Source: Owenia fusiformis (taxonomy: Eukaryota > Annelida > Polychaeta > Sabellida > Oweniidae). From it: a stretch of 64,000 nt of DNA. Shown one piece after another: positions 43,010 through 57,025 of this stretch. How positions within the stretch are numbered: the stretch's first letter is position 1; every line of letters begins with the position of its first letter. The position numbers and the translations under genes are program-made. The stretch spans positions 23,604,822-23,668,821 of the forward strand of contig CAIIXF020000008.1 of assembly GCA_903813345.2 (NCBI GenBank). Direction: 5' to 3'. The notes beneath the pieces were generated by a model, which saw nothing but the letters and a program-made list of their open reading frames with translations, was not told the DNA's origin and did not search any database.

Positions 43010-46000
43010 GGAAAAATTTATGATTCTTAGTTTTTGTTTGGTTGGGAAAACCACTTATCTTGGTTATTTTGATTTTCACACTATGAATATCAAACTATCT
43101 CTAAAGATTAGTAAATCACTTATTTGTATACTGTTTAAAGAACATGGTCTACAATCAAGCTTTTTTCATACATCTGATTCATTGGAAAGATTTGTGATTC
43201 CAAGTTTAGTGAACCCCCTGGGTTTTTGTTGGGTTTGGAAAACCACTTATCTTGCTAATTTTGATTTTCACACTAGAACATCAAACTATCTCTAAAGATT
43301 TGTAAATCTTATTAGTCAAATATCATATTTTCAGTAGTTATCAAGATATTTCACTATTCAGGATTTTATAACATGATCTCTATGAGGAATTAGTCCCAAG
43401 ATTAAGAAATCAATGCCACATGTAAATTCTCATTTTTTTAAAAACTAACACTTTTTATCATATAAAGCAAAAATCACAAAAAATGTTATTATCCGGAAAC
43501 AGCATTTGTAAAAAATTATTTTCAAATTATCATTTACCAGTTGGCATGACAACTGTCAATGCAAATAATAACAATAACAAAGTAATTAGCCATCCAACCA
43601 AAATGGCCAAATTAATTAGCTATCCGACCAAAATGGCCGACTTTAATTAGCCATCCGACCAAAATGGCCGACAATGCAACACATTTAATTGAAGCAATGT
43701 AAACTATAAGATATTACCAAAAGAAAAGTCATGGAACTTTAAACTTTTGAAAATCATCTTATTGAGATTGATTAGGAATTTTTTATATTACTTGTCTATA
43801 ATGACGTATATATAACTAGTAGTTGTTTTAAAGCATAAAAGACATCTTCACGTTTCTACCATGTATTAAATATGTCTTGTTATTAGCATTGGCTAAGCCA
43901 GGGGATGGGGGAGGTGTTATCAATTGTATTCTTAAAAAATCACAATTGTATACATGTATATTTCTAATGAGTCAAATCAGTTTTGTTGTACTTTGTAACA
44001 AAAATCTTGGGTCAATTAACATGGCAGGTATATAAGAAGGTTCTCTTAACCTGAATATCAGTTTCCGTTTAACCCTTATGTGTATCATAATTATACAATT
44101 GAAGATGTGTAAAAGAAAATATTATATGTCCAACCCTAGAATAGATATTTCACTTTATGTGATTTTATAACATGGTGTCAATGGGGAATCTCCCTGACCT
44201 AGAAGCCACATTTTCAAAGAAAATTAAAATTTTAACTTATACTGAAACTGAAATAATCCTTAATTTTAGTTTCTGTTGATTAATATATTGGTCTACCGGT
44301 TGAAGGAGGGGGGGGGGTAACCCAAATATTAGTCTGGACTACGAAAAGAGCCCATGGACCGATGTCAGGGCTGAGTGCTTTGGCATAATTCATAGTTATG
44401 TGCAAGTAAAACAGAGACTTTTGAATAACATTTCCTGAAATTGAAGTCTTTATTTCAGTTTCTGTTGATATCTAGATTGATGTTCTGGTAGAATCAAATC
44501 AAACCAAAATCAAACATTAGTTTGGATTGAAGTTAGGACTGAACAGTTGGGCATCATTCAAAATTGTGTGCAACTTAAACATTACTGAATAACATTTACT
44601 GAAATTGAAATAAGTCTTTATTTCTGTTTTTGTTGAGTCTTTATTTAGTTTTTGTTGATCTCTAGATTGATGTACTGGTAAAGGGGGGGGGGGGTTAAAA
44701 CAAATATTAGTCTAGACTAAGGTTAGGACAATTGGGCATAATTCAAAACTATGTGCAAGTTAAACGTTACTGAATAACATTTACTATTGAGTCTTTGTTT
44801 AGTTTTTGCTGATATCTAGATTGATGTACTGGTGAAAGGGAGGGGGGGTTTAATCAAATATAAGTCTGGACTGAAGTTAGATTTGAATGCTTTGGAATAT
44901 TGGAATAAATGGTATAATTATAAAAATGAAAAAATAATTTAAAAAGACTACTTGGTCTTCTGTGATGCAAATAGCCTTAATATAAGATAAGATTGGAGGC
45001 AGAAATAGTAGATAAAACAGGCATCAAACCTTGTGTAATGTTTTACTAAATGTTAAGAAGCACAGTCAAGAATTGTTTGGTTTGGAAAACCACTTATCTT
45101 GCTAATTTTGATTTTCACACTAGAACATCAAACTATCTCTATAGATTTGTAAATCTTATTAGTCAAATATCATCTTTTCAGTAGTTATCAAGATATTTCA
45201 CTTTTCAGGATTTTGTAACATGAGCTCTATGAGGAATTAGACCCAAGATTAAGAAATCAATGCCACATGTAAATTCTCATTTTTTAAAAAGCTAAAACTT
45301 TTTATCATATAAAGTAAAAATCGCAAAAAATTTTAATATCTGGAAACAGTATTTGCAAAATTATTTTCAAATTATCATTTACCAGTTGGCATGACAACTA
45401 TCAATGCAAATAATAACAATAACAAAGTAATTAGCCATCCGACCAAAATGGCTGACTTAATTAGCAATCCGACCAAAATGGCCGACCTTAATTAGCCATC
45501 CGACCAAAATGGCCGACAATGCAACACATTTAATTGAAGCAATGTTAAGTATTAGATATTACCAAAAGAAAGTCATGGAACTTTAAACTTTTGAATATCA
45601 GCTTATTGAGATTGATTAGAAATTTTTTATATTACTTGTCTATAATGATGTATATATCACTAGTAGTTGTTTTAAAGCATATAAGACATTTTCACGTTTC
45701 TACCATGTATTAACTATGTCTTGTTATTAGCATTGGCTAAGCCAGGGGGTGGGGGAGGTGTTATCAATTGTATTCTTAAAAAAGAGCCCATGGACAGAAG
45801 TCAGGGCTGAGTTCTTATGCATAATTCATAGTTATGTGCAAGTAAAACAGAGACTTCTGAATAACATTTACTGAAATTGAAGTCTTTATTTCAGTTTCTG
45901 TTGATATCTAGATTGATGTTCTGGTAGAATCAAATCAAACCAAAATCAAACATTAGTTTGGATTGAAGTTAGGACTGAACAATTGGGCATCATTCAAAAT

Positions 46001-48010
46001 TGTGTGCAACTTAAACATTACTGAATAACATTTACTGAAATTGAAATAAGTCTTTATTTCTGTTTCTGTTGAGTCTTTATTTAGTTTTTGTTGATATCTA
46101 GATTGATGTACTGGTAAAAGGGGGTGGTGGGGGGGGTTAAAACAAATATTAGTCTAGACTAAGGTTAGGACAATTGGGCATAATTCAAAACTATGTGCAA
46201 GTTAGACATTACTGAATAACATTTACTGTTGAGTCTTTGTTTAGTTTTTGCTGATATCTAGATTGATGTACTGGTGGAAGGGAGGGGGGTTTAATCAAAT
46301 ATAAGTCTGGACTGAAGTTAGATTTGAATGCTTTGGAATATTGGAATAAATGGTATAATTATAAAAATAAAAAAAATAATTTAATTTTTAAATACACAAG
46401 AGACTACTTGGTCTTCTGTGATGCAAATAGCCTGAATATAAGATAAAATTGAAGGCAGAAATAGTAGATAAAACAGGCATCAAACCCTGTGTAACGTTTT
46501 ACTAAATGTTAAGAAGCACAGACAAGAATTTGATTGGGATGTCTGATTGCTCTGATTATATTTGTCTTAAAATAACAAAGAGTCTGACGGCCTTTTAAGT
46601 TTTGTTACTTGTATAACTTATTGAGAACATAGTCTCCGTTCAAGCTTATTTTATACATCTGACTCATTGAAAAGATTTATGATTCTTAGATTTTTATTTG
46701 GTTGGGAAAACTACTTATCTAGCTTATTTTGATTTTCACACTATGAAAATCAAACTTAAGATTAGTAATTCACTTATCTTGCTAATTTTAGTTGAAGCTT
46801 AAAGTCCCCATCTAAAGTTTGAAAATATTTTTTTATCATTCATTTACTATTTGTCACGACTTAAAAAGTTATTTTAGAGATTTTTGGAAAAATAAATTTT
46901 TTGAAAAAAAAGTTTTGAGCATTTAATTTCTCAAATATTCAAATTTCCCGCCATTTTTCGAAAAAAGTTGAAATTTTTTAATCATCAAATATTTCTTAAT
47001 GCATTTCAAAAAAGATTATCTTTTTAACACCAATGCAAAGATTGAATAAAGGACACACTATTTCAATAATAAAATGCCATATTTAATGGGCCACTTCAAT
47101 GTTTTAGCATATCAAAAATATTTTGCAACATTAGTGATGTCACTAAGGTAACAGAAACTTTTTGAAAAAAATTGAAATTTTTTTTAGATGTCAATCTTTT
47201 CTAAATATGCTAGACTTCAATAATAAACCAATGCTAATTGTCTAACTAACTAAAATTTTGAAATGCATTTTTCTCGGAACCATTTTCATGCACTGATGAG
47301 TTCTTTTCTCGCTTATTTATGAACCGATTTTCTTAATTTTTTCGGCAAAAAACATGGGAAGATGAATGCTATGCATTGGTATGAATTGTGGCTAATTAAG
47401 ATATATGTGTGACCTCTAAAAGTTAGTTTTAATTAAATTCACAAATTTTGGAACAAAAAGTCTATCAAAAACCACTTTTTGGAATTTAAAAAAAAAGTTT
47501 CACATATCACACTTTGATAACATTGGGTAAGACTACAATATAAGCCAAAGTGGTTAAAACTTTAGATGGGGACTTTAAGGACATAAGACTTCTTCAAAAG
47601 TTCATCCTGCATTTTATTTATTCTTTGGATTAAGCGAGTGTCAAATATCATCTTTTCAGTACTTATCAAGATATTTCACTTTTCAGGATTTTATAAAATG
47701 AGCTCTAAGAAGAATTAGACCCAAGATTAAGAAATCAATGCCACATGGTAAATTCTCATTTTTTAAATTAGCTAAAACTTTTTATCATATAAAGCAAAAA
47801 TCGCAAAAAATGTTATTATCCGGAAACAGCATTTGTAAAATTATTTTCAAATTATCATTTACCAGTTGGCATGACAACTGTCAATGCGAATAATAACAAT
47901 AACAAAGTAATTAGCCATCCAACCAAAATGGCCGACTTAATTAGCTATCCGACCAAAATGGCCGACTTTAATTAGCCATCCGACCAAAATGGCCGACAAT
48001 GCAACACATT
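43010..48010 (+). repeat. Large direct repeats, three partial copies
   Basis: The anchor TTGGCATGACAACT occurs at 43541, 45387 and 47866, each time followed by ATAACAATAACAAAGTAATTA and three near-copies of GCCATCCGACCAAAATGGCC. A second module (GATATCTAGATTGATG...TCTGGTAGAATCAAATC) recurs at 44467 and 45903, 1436 bp apart, with long G runs next to it. Copies look close in sequence, with small indels, suggesting a recent segmental duplication. No ORF. Confidence 0.85.
46803..47574. mobile_element. TTAA-flanked element inside one of the direct repeats
   Basis: 772 bp between TTAA sites (46799-46802, 47575-47578), with inverted ends AGTCCCCATCTAAAGTTT and AACTTTAGATGGGGACT. It is AT-rich with no ORF. 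It separates the sequence between the second and third TTGGCATGACAACT copies and is absent from the first interval, so it is younger than the duplication or was lost from the others. Confidence 0.8.
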
Positions 48011-48764
48011 TAAATGAAGCACTGTAAACTATTAGATATTACCAACTCTAAGAAAAGTCATTGGCTTGAAATTTTTGAATATCATTTTCCTTATGTTTCT
48101 TTTCTATAATAGCAGAAATATACTGTAACTATGTACATGTAGTTGGTTTAAAGCATGGGCATTTTCAGATTTCTATATGTATTCAACATGTCTTGGTTTT
48201 GTCATTAGCATTGGCTAAGCCAGGGGTTAGGGACGGGGAAAAGTGTGATCAATTGTATTCTTAAAAAATCATGATTTTGTATATCTCTAATGAGTCAAAT
48301 CAGTTTTCTAAACTTTGTAATCCAACAGGGTATTCATTTTATGTTCTCAAAAATACTTGTTATTATATAATAGCAAAACTCTTTGGTAAATTAACATGGC
48401 AGGTAATATAAAAGAAGGTTCCCTTAAAGGGATCCAACACCTTACAAAACTTCTTAACGGAGAGGAATAAGGGAAAATGCTTGCCGGATTCTGAATCTGT
48501 GTATTTTTTAATGATTTTTCACCGTCTTAGAATTTGCATAGTTTTCCAATTAGAAAAATGAGTAAACATGAATAGCTCGAAATCTAACGGTGAGATTTTG
48601 TTTTAAAAAATCATGGATATCAAGGCTAAATATAGCTATACAGTAAACATAAAAAAGCAATGCTTGGACTCTTCATATTCACACAAAAAATTAATTAGTA
48701 AATGAGGTTTGATATTTGTGAGAATAAGTTGTACGAGGTGCAATGCTCTACAAACACCAGACTA

Positions 48765-49007
48765 CAGGGTGGATTAGGATCAATGACACACATAAAAATT
48801 AATTTAAAAATATTTCATGATAATTATCTCAAACAAAAGCAGTTGGCGAAGGATACGTTTCATTACACTCAATAAATAGTTATCACTTTTGACTATATAT
48901 ACATATCTCATGGGAATGTATTTCCATCTGCTCAAGATATTATATTTTAGCTTCGAAAATCACAATCGTTGGATAATACATTTGTCTCAGTATGATAGGC
49001 CACCCTG
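48765..49007. mobile_element. Small mariner-type MITE
   Basis: 243 bp with ends CAGGGTGG and CCACCCTG, flanked by TA. Only the outer ~10 bp match well. The same terminal word occurs in the mariner-like element at 19131-19694. Confidence 0.5.
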
Positions 49008-49009
49008 TA

Positions 49010-51798
49010 GCAATGTAGCTTTCACTTGAAGTGTACCCTTGAGAATAATGAACTTACTTTCAAATTGGTCTTGCTTTTGTGGTGTATGTGGCTTTTTAGC
49101 AGATCTGCCACGCTCATTTCTTTCCAGAACCATCATCTTGTTCAAATGTATCACTATACGCGCATGTATAGACAGATGACATAGATATACATATAAATTA
49201 TATATTGCACCTGTATTTACTTACATGGGAATATCTCCCTTTGGAAAAATGCAAATGCATGGACATATATTTTCATCTTATATATGACTTCAAGCTAACA
49301 TATTATTTCATATTTATATTTTCATAGTTAGTTTAACATGAATAATAGATCCATGAGAACAATATTCTTTGTTTTTTTTTAATTGATGGGTTTACTGTGA
49401 ATTCAATAAATTACAATTTGCAAGGGGTAAGTATACTGTATGAGCTGGCTAGTGGCTTTGTATTTTATGTTAGGCCAGGGTAATTAAATTAGTTGTTTCT
49501 TTTTCTTCTATTTTTCAAAATTGATACGGGAATGATGGTTTTTATATTACCTTTTTTGTCTATCTAAAAAGCTGTTGAGGGACTTTTTCTTTAAAATAAC
49601 TGTAAAAACAAATAACTAATTTTGAAAGAAATAAACTGGGTTTATGTTGAATTTATATGTTGAATTTAGCCTACTTTACTGGTATATTTGATCATATATA
49701 AGTACCACAATATTATCAATTATCCTGATCCATAAAAAGTAAAAAAAAAGTGTTTCACACGCCATGGATGCGCGCGAGGCACGGTGTTTTTTTCTCAGAA
49801 ATGGCAGAAAAAAGGTGGAGGGGGGATTGGGCCACACACGGGCAAGAATGAGAAACAGCTAATTTAATTACCCTAACCTTAGTTCATCCAGTAGAACGCT
49901 TTTACTGCAAAGTAGTGTTTTTATATGCAGCTTAATAGCATAAAATATGTTGAATGAAGCATATGGTGTGGATAAGTCGTGTGACACACAAACTGACCAA
50001 ATACATGAGGGTATTAGCTACTTTTCACATAAACCAAAGGAGGACAGTGCTTTTATTTCAACTGGGAGCTTACCTCCACACGACTGATCGTGTGATCATG
50101 GTGGTGGTCCCCTTTAAAGTTGAATATTCATCAGATTAAGTGGATCATTTTTCGTGTCACCCTTATGTGTCGCATAATTATACAATTAAAAATATGTCCA
50201 GTAAAAGAAAATATTTGTGATTTTTGTGATTTTACAAAATGGGGTCAATAGGGAATACCCCTGACCTAGAAGTCACATTTTCAAAGAAAATTATTTTTTC
50301 AAAGTTGATAAATACTTTTTTAAACCACACTTCTAGATGCAATTTTACATGTAGACTTCAAATATGATATCACTTTGATTAAATTTTGATTATTTAATGA
50401 AGTAAATCAAGATTATTTTACATGCATCTTCATGTAGGCCTCTTGTTGCTGTAGCTGATATTAATGTTGAACTGCTTTTTAATTCTAACATGAAGTGTCA
50501 GGAAATGGCATTAACTAGTGTACTTGCGCTTTGACAAATTTTATTTTCAAAATCATTTTGAAAACTTTAGTCAGTCAGTGATTGCGCTAGGCCTAATAAA
50601 TTTTGAGTACTTCATACCCAGGTCACTTCAAAAAATGGGGTACAAATAATTATTTTGGGGTACTTTTTGAAATTCGCTGCAGCGGGCTTTTGTGGTAAAA
50701 ACTTTTTTTTTATGTCCCCCCATGTACTCATGCGTTGCAAGTCATTCCTGTTTACCTTCTTCTGAGGCCTCCACTAAGTCCCTGTAACCTTCCAAGGCTA
50801 AGGTACCATCCATGGAATCTCCCTCTCCCAAACACCCCACCCCACCCCATGGTTCATCTTTCAACTTTAGATTACCTCTCGAGACTAAACTGTAGCTCAA
50901 ATTCTAATATCATGAAAAAACATAAAAATCAAGGAGTCATGAACATCTGTAGCCTTCTTGATGTGCCACGCCCACCCTGAAGTGTAGTGATGTGGAACGG
51001 CACTTATAATTATCAATTTTTGACGCGAGTTTTACATAAATAACCTGCCTCAATAAGTTCTTGAGTATTTTAGGATTCTTTTTATGTTATTGAATCTCCA
51101 ATCGTATAAGTTAATCGGCACAGAACAAAGAAATAATCGTTTTTTTCATTGAAAATTTGTCGCGATCGCGGCTTTGGACGGGGAATCCCCTTATGACATC
51201 CGGGTATGGTGCTTGCACCAGATTGCTGCAGTCGGTAGGCTCAAATAGCCGTGGTTATTTGAATGCAGTCCCGCCGATTCATGTGGCCATTCAAAGTATT
51301 TAAGAAGAATCTAACATGGTGATCATCTATATAAGGGTTAATTATCTCCATTTACCGTGAACAAGTTGATTCCTCACTGCTGTACAGTGCAGATTATAAA
51401 ATAATAATCATTTCATGCGAACGGTCCTGCGGAAAACATTCTGCAGCTGCATACGTTTGCTACAAGAATTTTGATTGGCTTAATAACCGGAAGACAAATA
51501 TTATGCACGAATCAGATTGATCGTTATGTTATGCTGTTAGAGAGCGTACTTAAGTTTTTTATTTTTGTTTTTTTGGTTGTTTTTTGTATTATTTCATTGG
51601 TCCATTTGGGGGATATGATTTTTGCGTACACCATACATAAGATGTGTTGCAGTTTTGCGTGAAGATGAAATTAACTGCGTAAAAATCGCGAAAAACGGCG
51701 TTAACGCGAACATAGGTCAGTGTTTAAGACAAAAACGTTATCTTATAGTGTACTAAACAAAAAATTCAAAAAGGCCATAGTTAAGCTTTAATGTCCTG
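49010..51798. other. Non-coding part of the 16.5-kb insert
   Basis: No gene. Includes a partial copy (about 50145-50440) of the repeat seen at 17551-17997, and a block near 51170 (GGACGGGGAATCCCC) resembling one in the TTAA MITE at 23540. Confidence 0.45.
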
Positions 51799-51802
51799 TT
51801 TA

Positions 51803-52121
51803 AGAACCCCTATTCTTACTATTGAAAATGGATTCTAGTAATACTCACCAACACAGATCTATTTTTTAAGACTCGATCAACTTGAGTTCTTCTCAGAAAA
51901 TGAGGATTTTAGCAAGGGTACATTGATTTATATGGGGAGATACTTCATTGGTTAATGACTTAGCATTGGGATACCATCATATATCCTGCCTGTATGTCAC
52001 CATGTTTAAGTCAATGTACCCTTGTTGAAATTCTCTGTTTTCTCTGAAGAACTCAAGTTGATTGAGTTTCATGTCGGTGAGTATTACTAGAATCCATTTT
52101 CAGTAGTTAGAATAGGGGTTC
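51803..52121. mobile_element. TTAA foldback MITE
   Basis: 319 bp between TTAA sites (51799-51802, 52122-52125). Ends GAACCCCTATTCTTACTATT and its complement, with arms of at least 45 bp that include ATGGATTCTAGTAATACTCA. A second inner inverted pair (AACTTGAGTTCTTC / GAAGAACTCAAGTT) makes most of it able to fold back. Confidence 0.82.
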
Positions 52122-52205
52122 TTAATCAGAATACGGGCTTGCTTTTTGGAACTATTTGTTGGTAATAATAATTGTTTTTGACATGTCATTGCAATTTCAT
52201 AGATA

Positions 52206-55200
52206 GACTGTGGACTACTCTGATAATTGCAACTTCCATTTTTCATGGAAGGTCACACATTCCAACATATTTCAAACAGTCTGTATGATTATGCTAGGCA
52301 CTTTCTGGGTAGTTGGACTTCATGTAGGGGTGGCAGACGGCCCTCAGGCCAATTCATACCCCCACCCTAAGAAAACCTTGGGGGTACTTTAATACCACCT
52401 GATAAAAAGAATACTAATGCATGTCATATATTCATAGTTTTATAGTAGGCAGAGCATACCATGGTTAGTCAGTGCCAGAAATGTCCAATCTCTGACTTAT
52501 ATGGTTACCATGGAAACAGTATTTATATCTCAAAATCTTCTCAATTTGACCTCCTCCAAAATATGTCCCTTAGCCCTCAAAGTGAAATATTTGCAAGTTT
52601 GTTTGGATTTTGTGGCTGCAACTTTGTCAAAAGTTGTATAAATATGTATATATTCACACTAAAGCACTAAAAAGTTGATATAATGCTCCAATAAATCAAA
52701 AATATCTATCAAATATAGTCACACACAACTCCTTTTAGGGAAAAGTGGGCGTGGCACTTTTTGGAACTTGTGTAATTGTTGCAGCATTAAGCAAAAAATA
52801 CATATTACACTAACAATAATTGACATTTAATTATCATTTACTAACATTGTGTAACATTGTAATATGTTCATTATCATTATTAGATACTTAAATTATTTTA
52901 TGTAAGTGTTATCATGAACTTTCCTTTTATCCCTATACCATACAAGGTGGGCATCACCAATGGTGTCAAACTAACTTTTCTGTTTAACTTATTTTTTACC
53001 ATAGACAAGGGAAAAAGCTTTACTTGAAGTCGTGACCTCATTAGGTGCTATGTATATGGATAGATGGATTGATACTAGTCGGTAGATGGCAGCACTTGTG
53101 CTAGTTGGGCTAGATACAAGTATTTACCATTGACTTGACATGTGTCACTTAGTCTATTGATTTACCATATTCGTTCTGTTGGATTAAAGTGAAACTGCAT
53201 TTGCATTGAATTTGATGATGTTCAGATTGTGTTTGAAACTTGATGATAATCAGAAGTGTTTGAAACTGGATGTTGTTCAGATTGTGTACACATGAACTTT
53301 AATAGGACCACTGAAACAATAAGTCAATGTTTAAGATTCTTTAAAATTATCTCAATGAGAATTTAGCCTGTTAACCTATAATTAAACTACACTTCAGCAA
53401 GATTTCGAAGCTGTATAACAAATCTCATAATTTGCAACTTTTTCATTATTTGATAATTTAACCCATTATTCTTTATTGCTGATTTAAAAATTGCAAGGAA
53501 TTCAAATGACCTAGGGAAGCCAGTGATATGAATTGGCCTTATTCATTGAGTTACATTAAAATGGAAAATTGTGAAGAACAAGAGAACTGTTCCACGGCTT
53601 CACAAGAAATATGGAAGCAAAGTCAACAAGGGATGTGGGAACTAGGCTGTTTACATATAGAGATTTAGAACTCTCCAGGGAAGTGTCTCTATTTGGTATA
53701 AAATACACAGGTCTATTCATGCACACCATTTTAAATATGAATCAAAATTAGTGATATCCATGTTTCTGGTGAAAGCATTAATTGAAAGAGACAAACATCC
53801 TACCCCAATGGTATAAAATATAAGGAAGTTCGAAGCAGTAAAAAGGTATTACCATTTTAGATTTGATTGAACAAATTGAATCAGAGGCAATTTTTAAATT
53901 TCAACATATTAAAAGAGGCTCTCTTGGTTAGATGGGAGAATTAGCTGCATGTTAAAGGTGCCGCTTTGTTCAGTTTATAACAAAATTGATATTAAGCCCG
54001 AAACAGTAAGAAATGTTAAGCAAATATTTCATTCTATGGAGGGCAATACCTGTTCATCTTTCAATGATTTTTGCAATATGTATTGCCCGCAGCCCGTAGG
54101 GCGATGGTAATACATGTTGCAAAAATCATTGAAAGTGCAGTTGTCAGAATCCCCAGGCGGGCAATATGCTGGACAATACGTCTTTTAAATATGGAAATAA
54201 TTCAGTGAGCTGTGAAATACGCTGGTATTTTTAGTCACATGGTTCTGAATTAGCCAATCAAATCGAACATCTTGTTGAGCATCAAACAAAGGTACAAGCT
54301 ATATATCATTTCTCAAAATGGCCACTTTACTGAAGAAATTGTCAAAAGATTATATGTATCATGTTTTAATGTATTTACGTTTAAATATAGCTGTCTTAAT
54401 AAGTACACATGATGAAAATACAGGCACAAACAAAATGCATACTTTCTGAAACTCTGCGTTTGGATATTGATGAATTGAATGATATTGGCTAAAAACTTCT
54501 GTCAGAATTGAAACAATATTTCCCCAAGAAAAGTCAACATTTCAAAACAACAGCAATAGCTAGAACTATCCTATTTAGATGTTTACTTGACAGTATGGAA
54601 AATTGGGGAAGCCTGACAGAGAATCATAACAGATAGAGGTAGAAAGATTTGATAAAGAAAATGGAGTTTTGGTGTGGGAGGGGGGGGGTGTGTAATTGTA
54701 TACTTGTTTATAAAATTCATAAAATGACATATTCTAGACAAGGATAGGCATTTGCCATAATAAACTATGAGGGATAATGACTCATAAACTTACACAATGG
54801 AGATTTGGGGTAGTAATATGGAACATACGTTATATGGAACATACGTTATATGGAAACTGTAACCTTATAAGATCTTGTCCAGTATTTCAGTCATACCTGA
54901 TTATAAAGGACCATTGATGTTACAGCATCAGGGCATATTACATATAATATTTAATCATGACCATCATTTCTACTGTGCCAAAATCATTCAACCAATTTTA
55001 AAATGGAATACGAGAACAAGATTTCTTATTTTAGGTTATATTCATATGTCTAATAATATTTGATATTAAACATATTAACTTTTATTGTTTTTATACACTA
55101 AACAGATTTGTTTAGATATTATTTTAAGTTTTAACATAACAAACCACTTTCCAGGTCGAAGGAATCACTAAAGGTACAGCATTTCAGAAATGTGTAAATT

Positions 55201-56607
55201 GTTTATATTTCATTATTTTGTGAAATACTAGAAGGAGTTTTACCCGTACCTTGTTGACCATGAGTCAATGAATGCATTATGTAATATCTGCAAAATGATG
55301 CACTATGCAATTCATACATGGAATAATTTATTTTGCCATATTGGAATCAAGTATTTTCGTTAATCCATTGGATAGATCATGCATTACCTGATGTCGATAA
55401 TAGAATCAGTTAGTCAATTGTAAGACACCATTTATCTGAGAAAATCTTAGTTATGTATTAAGGCAGGGCATAACATTTCACATATCCTTTATTCATGTTT
55501 ACTACATCTATGGTTCCAATGTCATTTAAGCCTGATTTGGTGCAAATGTCAAAGCATAACATCAACTCTAAAGTAGTTTAATTCAATGAAAATTAAAAAT
55601 ATCAAAATCGACAATTACTGTCCGCCATCTTAGATGCGAAGGTTACGGCCGTTACCTTCACTTGGTACTGATCAGTGTCGGTCCATTACTTTTCAATTGC
55701 ATAAAATGGCTCTAACCCTGACAAATGTATTAATCAATTTTAACTCATAGCTCTTGATCAATGAAACTATTTATATTCTAGCTTCAAGTCAATGAATACG
55801 ACTTTGACAAGCTAAAAAGACTAAGGACCTCTAGGACTTAAAAGTTAATTTGACCATTAATGACCTATGATAGGGAAGGGTCATGATAACACTTATATAA
55901 AATATTTAAAGTATCTAATAATGATAATGAACATACTACAATGTTACACAATGTTAGTAGATGCTAATTAAATGTCAATTGTTGTTAGTGTAATAAGTAT
56001 TTTTCATTTAATGCTGCAACATTTACACAAGTACCAAAAAGTGCCACGCCCACTTTTCCCTAAAAGCAGTTGTGTGTGACTACATTTGATAAATATTATT
56101 AATTTATGAGATCATTATATCAAGTTTTAAGTGCTTTAGTGTGAATACATACATATTAATTCAACTTTTGACAAAGTTGCAGCCACAAAATCCAAACAGA
56201 TTTGCAAATATTTCACTTTGAGAACTTAAGGACACATTTGGGACGGGGTCAAATTGAGAAGATTGTGAGATATAAATACTGTTTCCATGGTAACCATATA
56301 AGTCAGAGATTGGAAATTTCTGGCACTGACTAACCATGGCATGCCCTACCCACTATAAAACGATGAATATCTGATATGCATTAGTATTATTTTTATTGGG
56401 TGGTATTAAAGTACCCCCAAGGTTTTGTTGGGGTAGGGGTATAAATTGGCCTGAGGGCCTTCTGCCACCCCTACATAAAGTCCAACTACCCAGAAAGTGC
56501 CTATTATAATCATACAAATTGTTTGAAATATGTTGGAATGTGTGACCTTCCATGAAAAGCGAGATCCATTTCTAGAGCACTTCTACAGAATAGTCCGCAG
56601 TCTAAGA
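52206..56607. mobile_element. 4.4-kb element with ~750-bp inverted arms
   Basis: Arms 52206 to about 52945 and about 55862 to 56607 are inverted copies with outer ends GACTGTGGACTACTCTG and CAGAATAGTCCGCAGTC. Each includes GGTGGCAGACGGCC-like and ATGGTTACCATGGAAACAGT blocks. Direct repeats of about 31 bp (TTTTTGACATGTCATTG...ATTTCATAGA) lie just outside both arms (52173-52204, 56610-56642). The centre (52950-55860) has no ORF over 65 codons and one hairpin (54058-54140, TTTCAATGATTTTTGCAA...). It looks like a non-autonomous long-TIR element. Confidence 0.8.
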
Positions 56608-57025
56608 GGTGTTTTTTGACATGTCATTGTAATTTCATAGAGGTGTTAAAAATCCAAGGATGTCAGTCTTGGATGATTGTATACATGCCAATGCAATTTA
56701 AACAGGCATGGTTATTGTTTATCATTTATTAGGTGTAACTTAAAATACTGACTTTTACATTAAATCTAGTCCTTCACAATTATGGATTTTTCTCAAAGTG
56801 AAAATGGTTGCATTTAGTTGCAATGGTTGCAAGAAAATCATTGAAACCTGCCAACCATTTGTAATGGTTACAAATCATTGAAACACTTTCAATGATTTGC
56901 AACCACAATTGCAATGGTTGCATTCAAATGGTTGGCAATCATTACAGCGATGGTTGGAACAATGGTTGTGCAATGGTTTGTAACCATTTGTTTTCGGAAT
57001 TTCAAGGTCGGAATTTTTATAAGGG

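Larger units (their letters stand above)
40534..57025. mobile_element. Inner 16.5-kb insertion with AACCATT-family ends, reversed
   Basis: Starts CCCTTATAAAAAATCCGACC and ends GGTCGGAATTTTTATAAGGG. In the outer element and the 14392-17040 copy, the block AGATCAAAGGAAAAACCATT marks the right end; here it is on the left, so this insert lies in opposite orientation. Flanking dinucleotides are AA on the left and GA on the right, so a duplication is not clean. It contains segmental repeats (43.0-48.0 kb), a TTAA element, a mariner-type MITE, a TTAA foldback and a 4.4-kb long-arm element. No protein domain was recognised. Confidence 0.65.

Noticed and set aside
49954-50980. Small frames at 49954-50139 and 50735-50980
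   Set aside because: Short, no splice support, no recognisable domain, inside non-coding insert sequence.
53005-53085. Frame after an ATAG acceptor reading TREKALLEVVTSLGAMYMD, considered as PSMA3 exon 8
   Set aside because: Matches only a few residues of the highly conserved KDKAFELELSWVGE segment and lies inside the 4.4-kb long-arm element.
55155-55173. Possible micro-exon TTCCAG|GTCGAAGG...AAAG|GTACAG
   Set aside because: Nineteen bases with weak similarity to VGELTNG; no neighbouring exon supports it.
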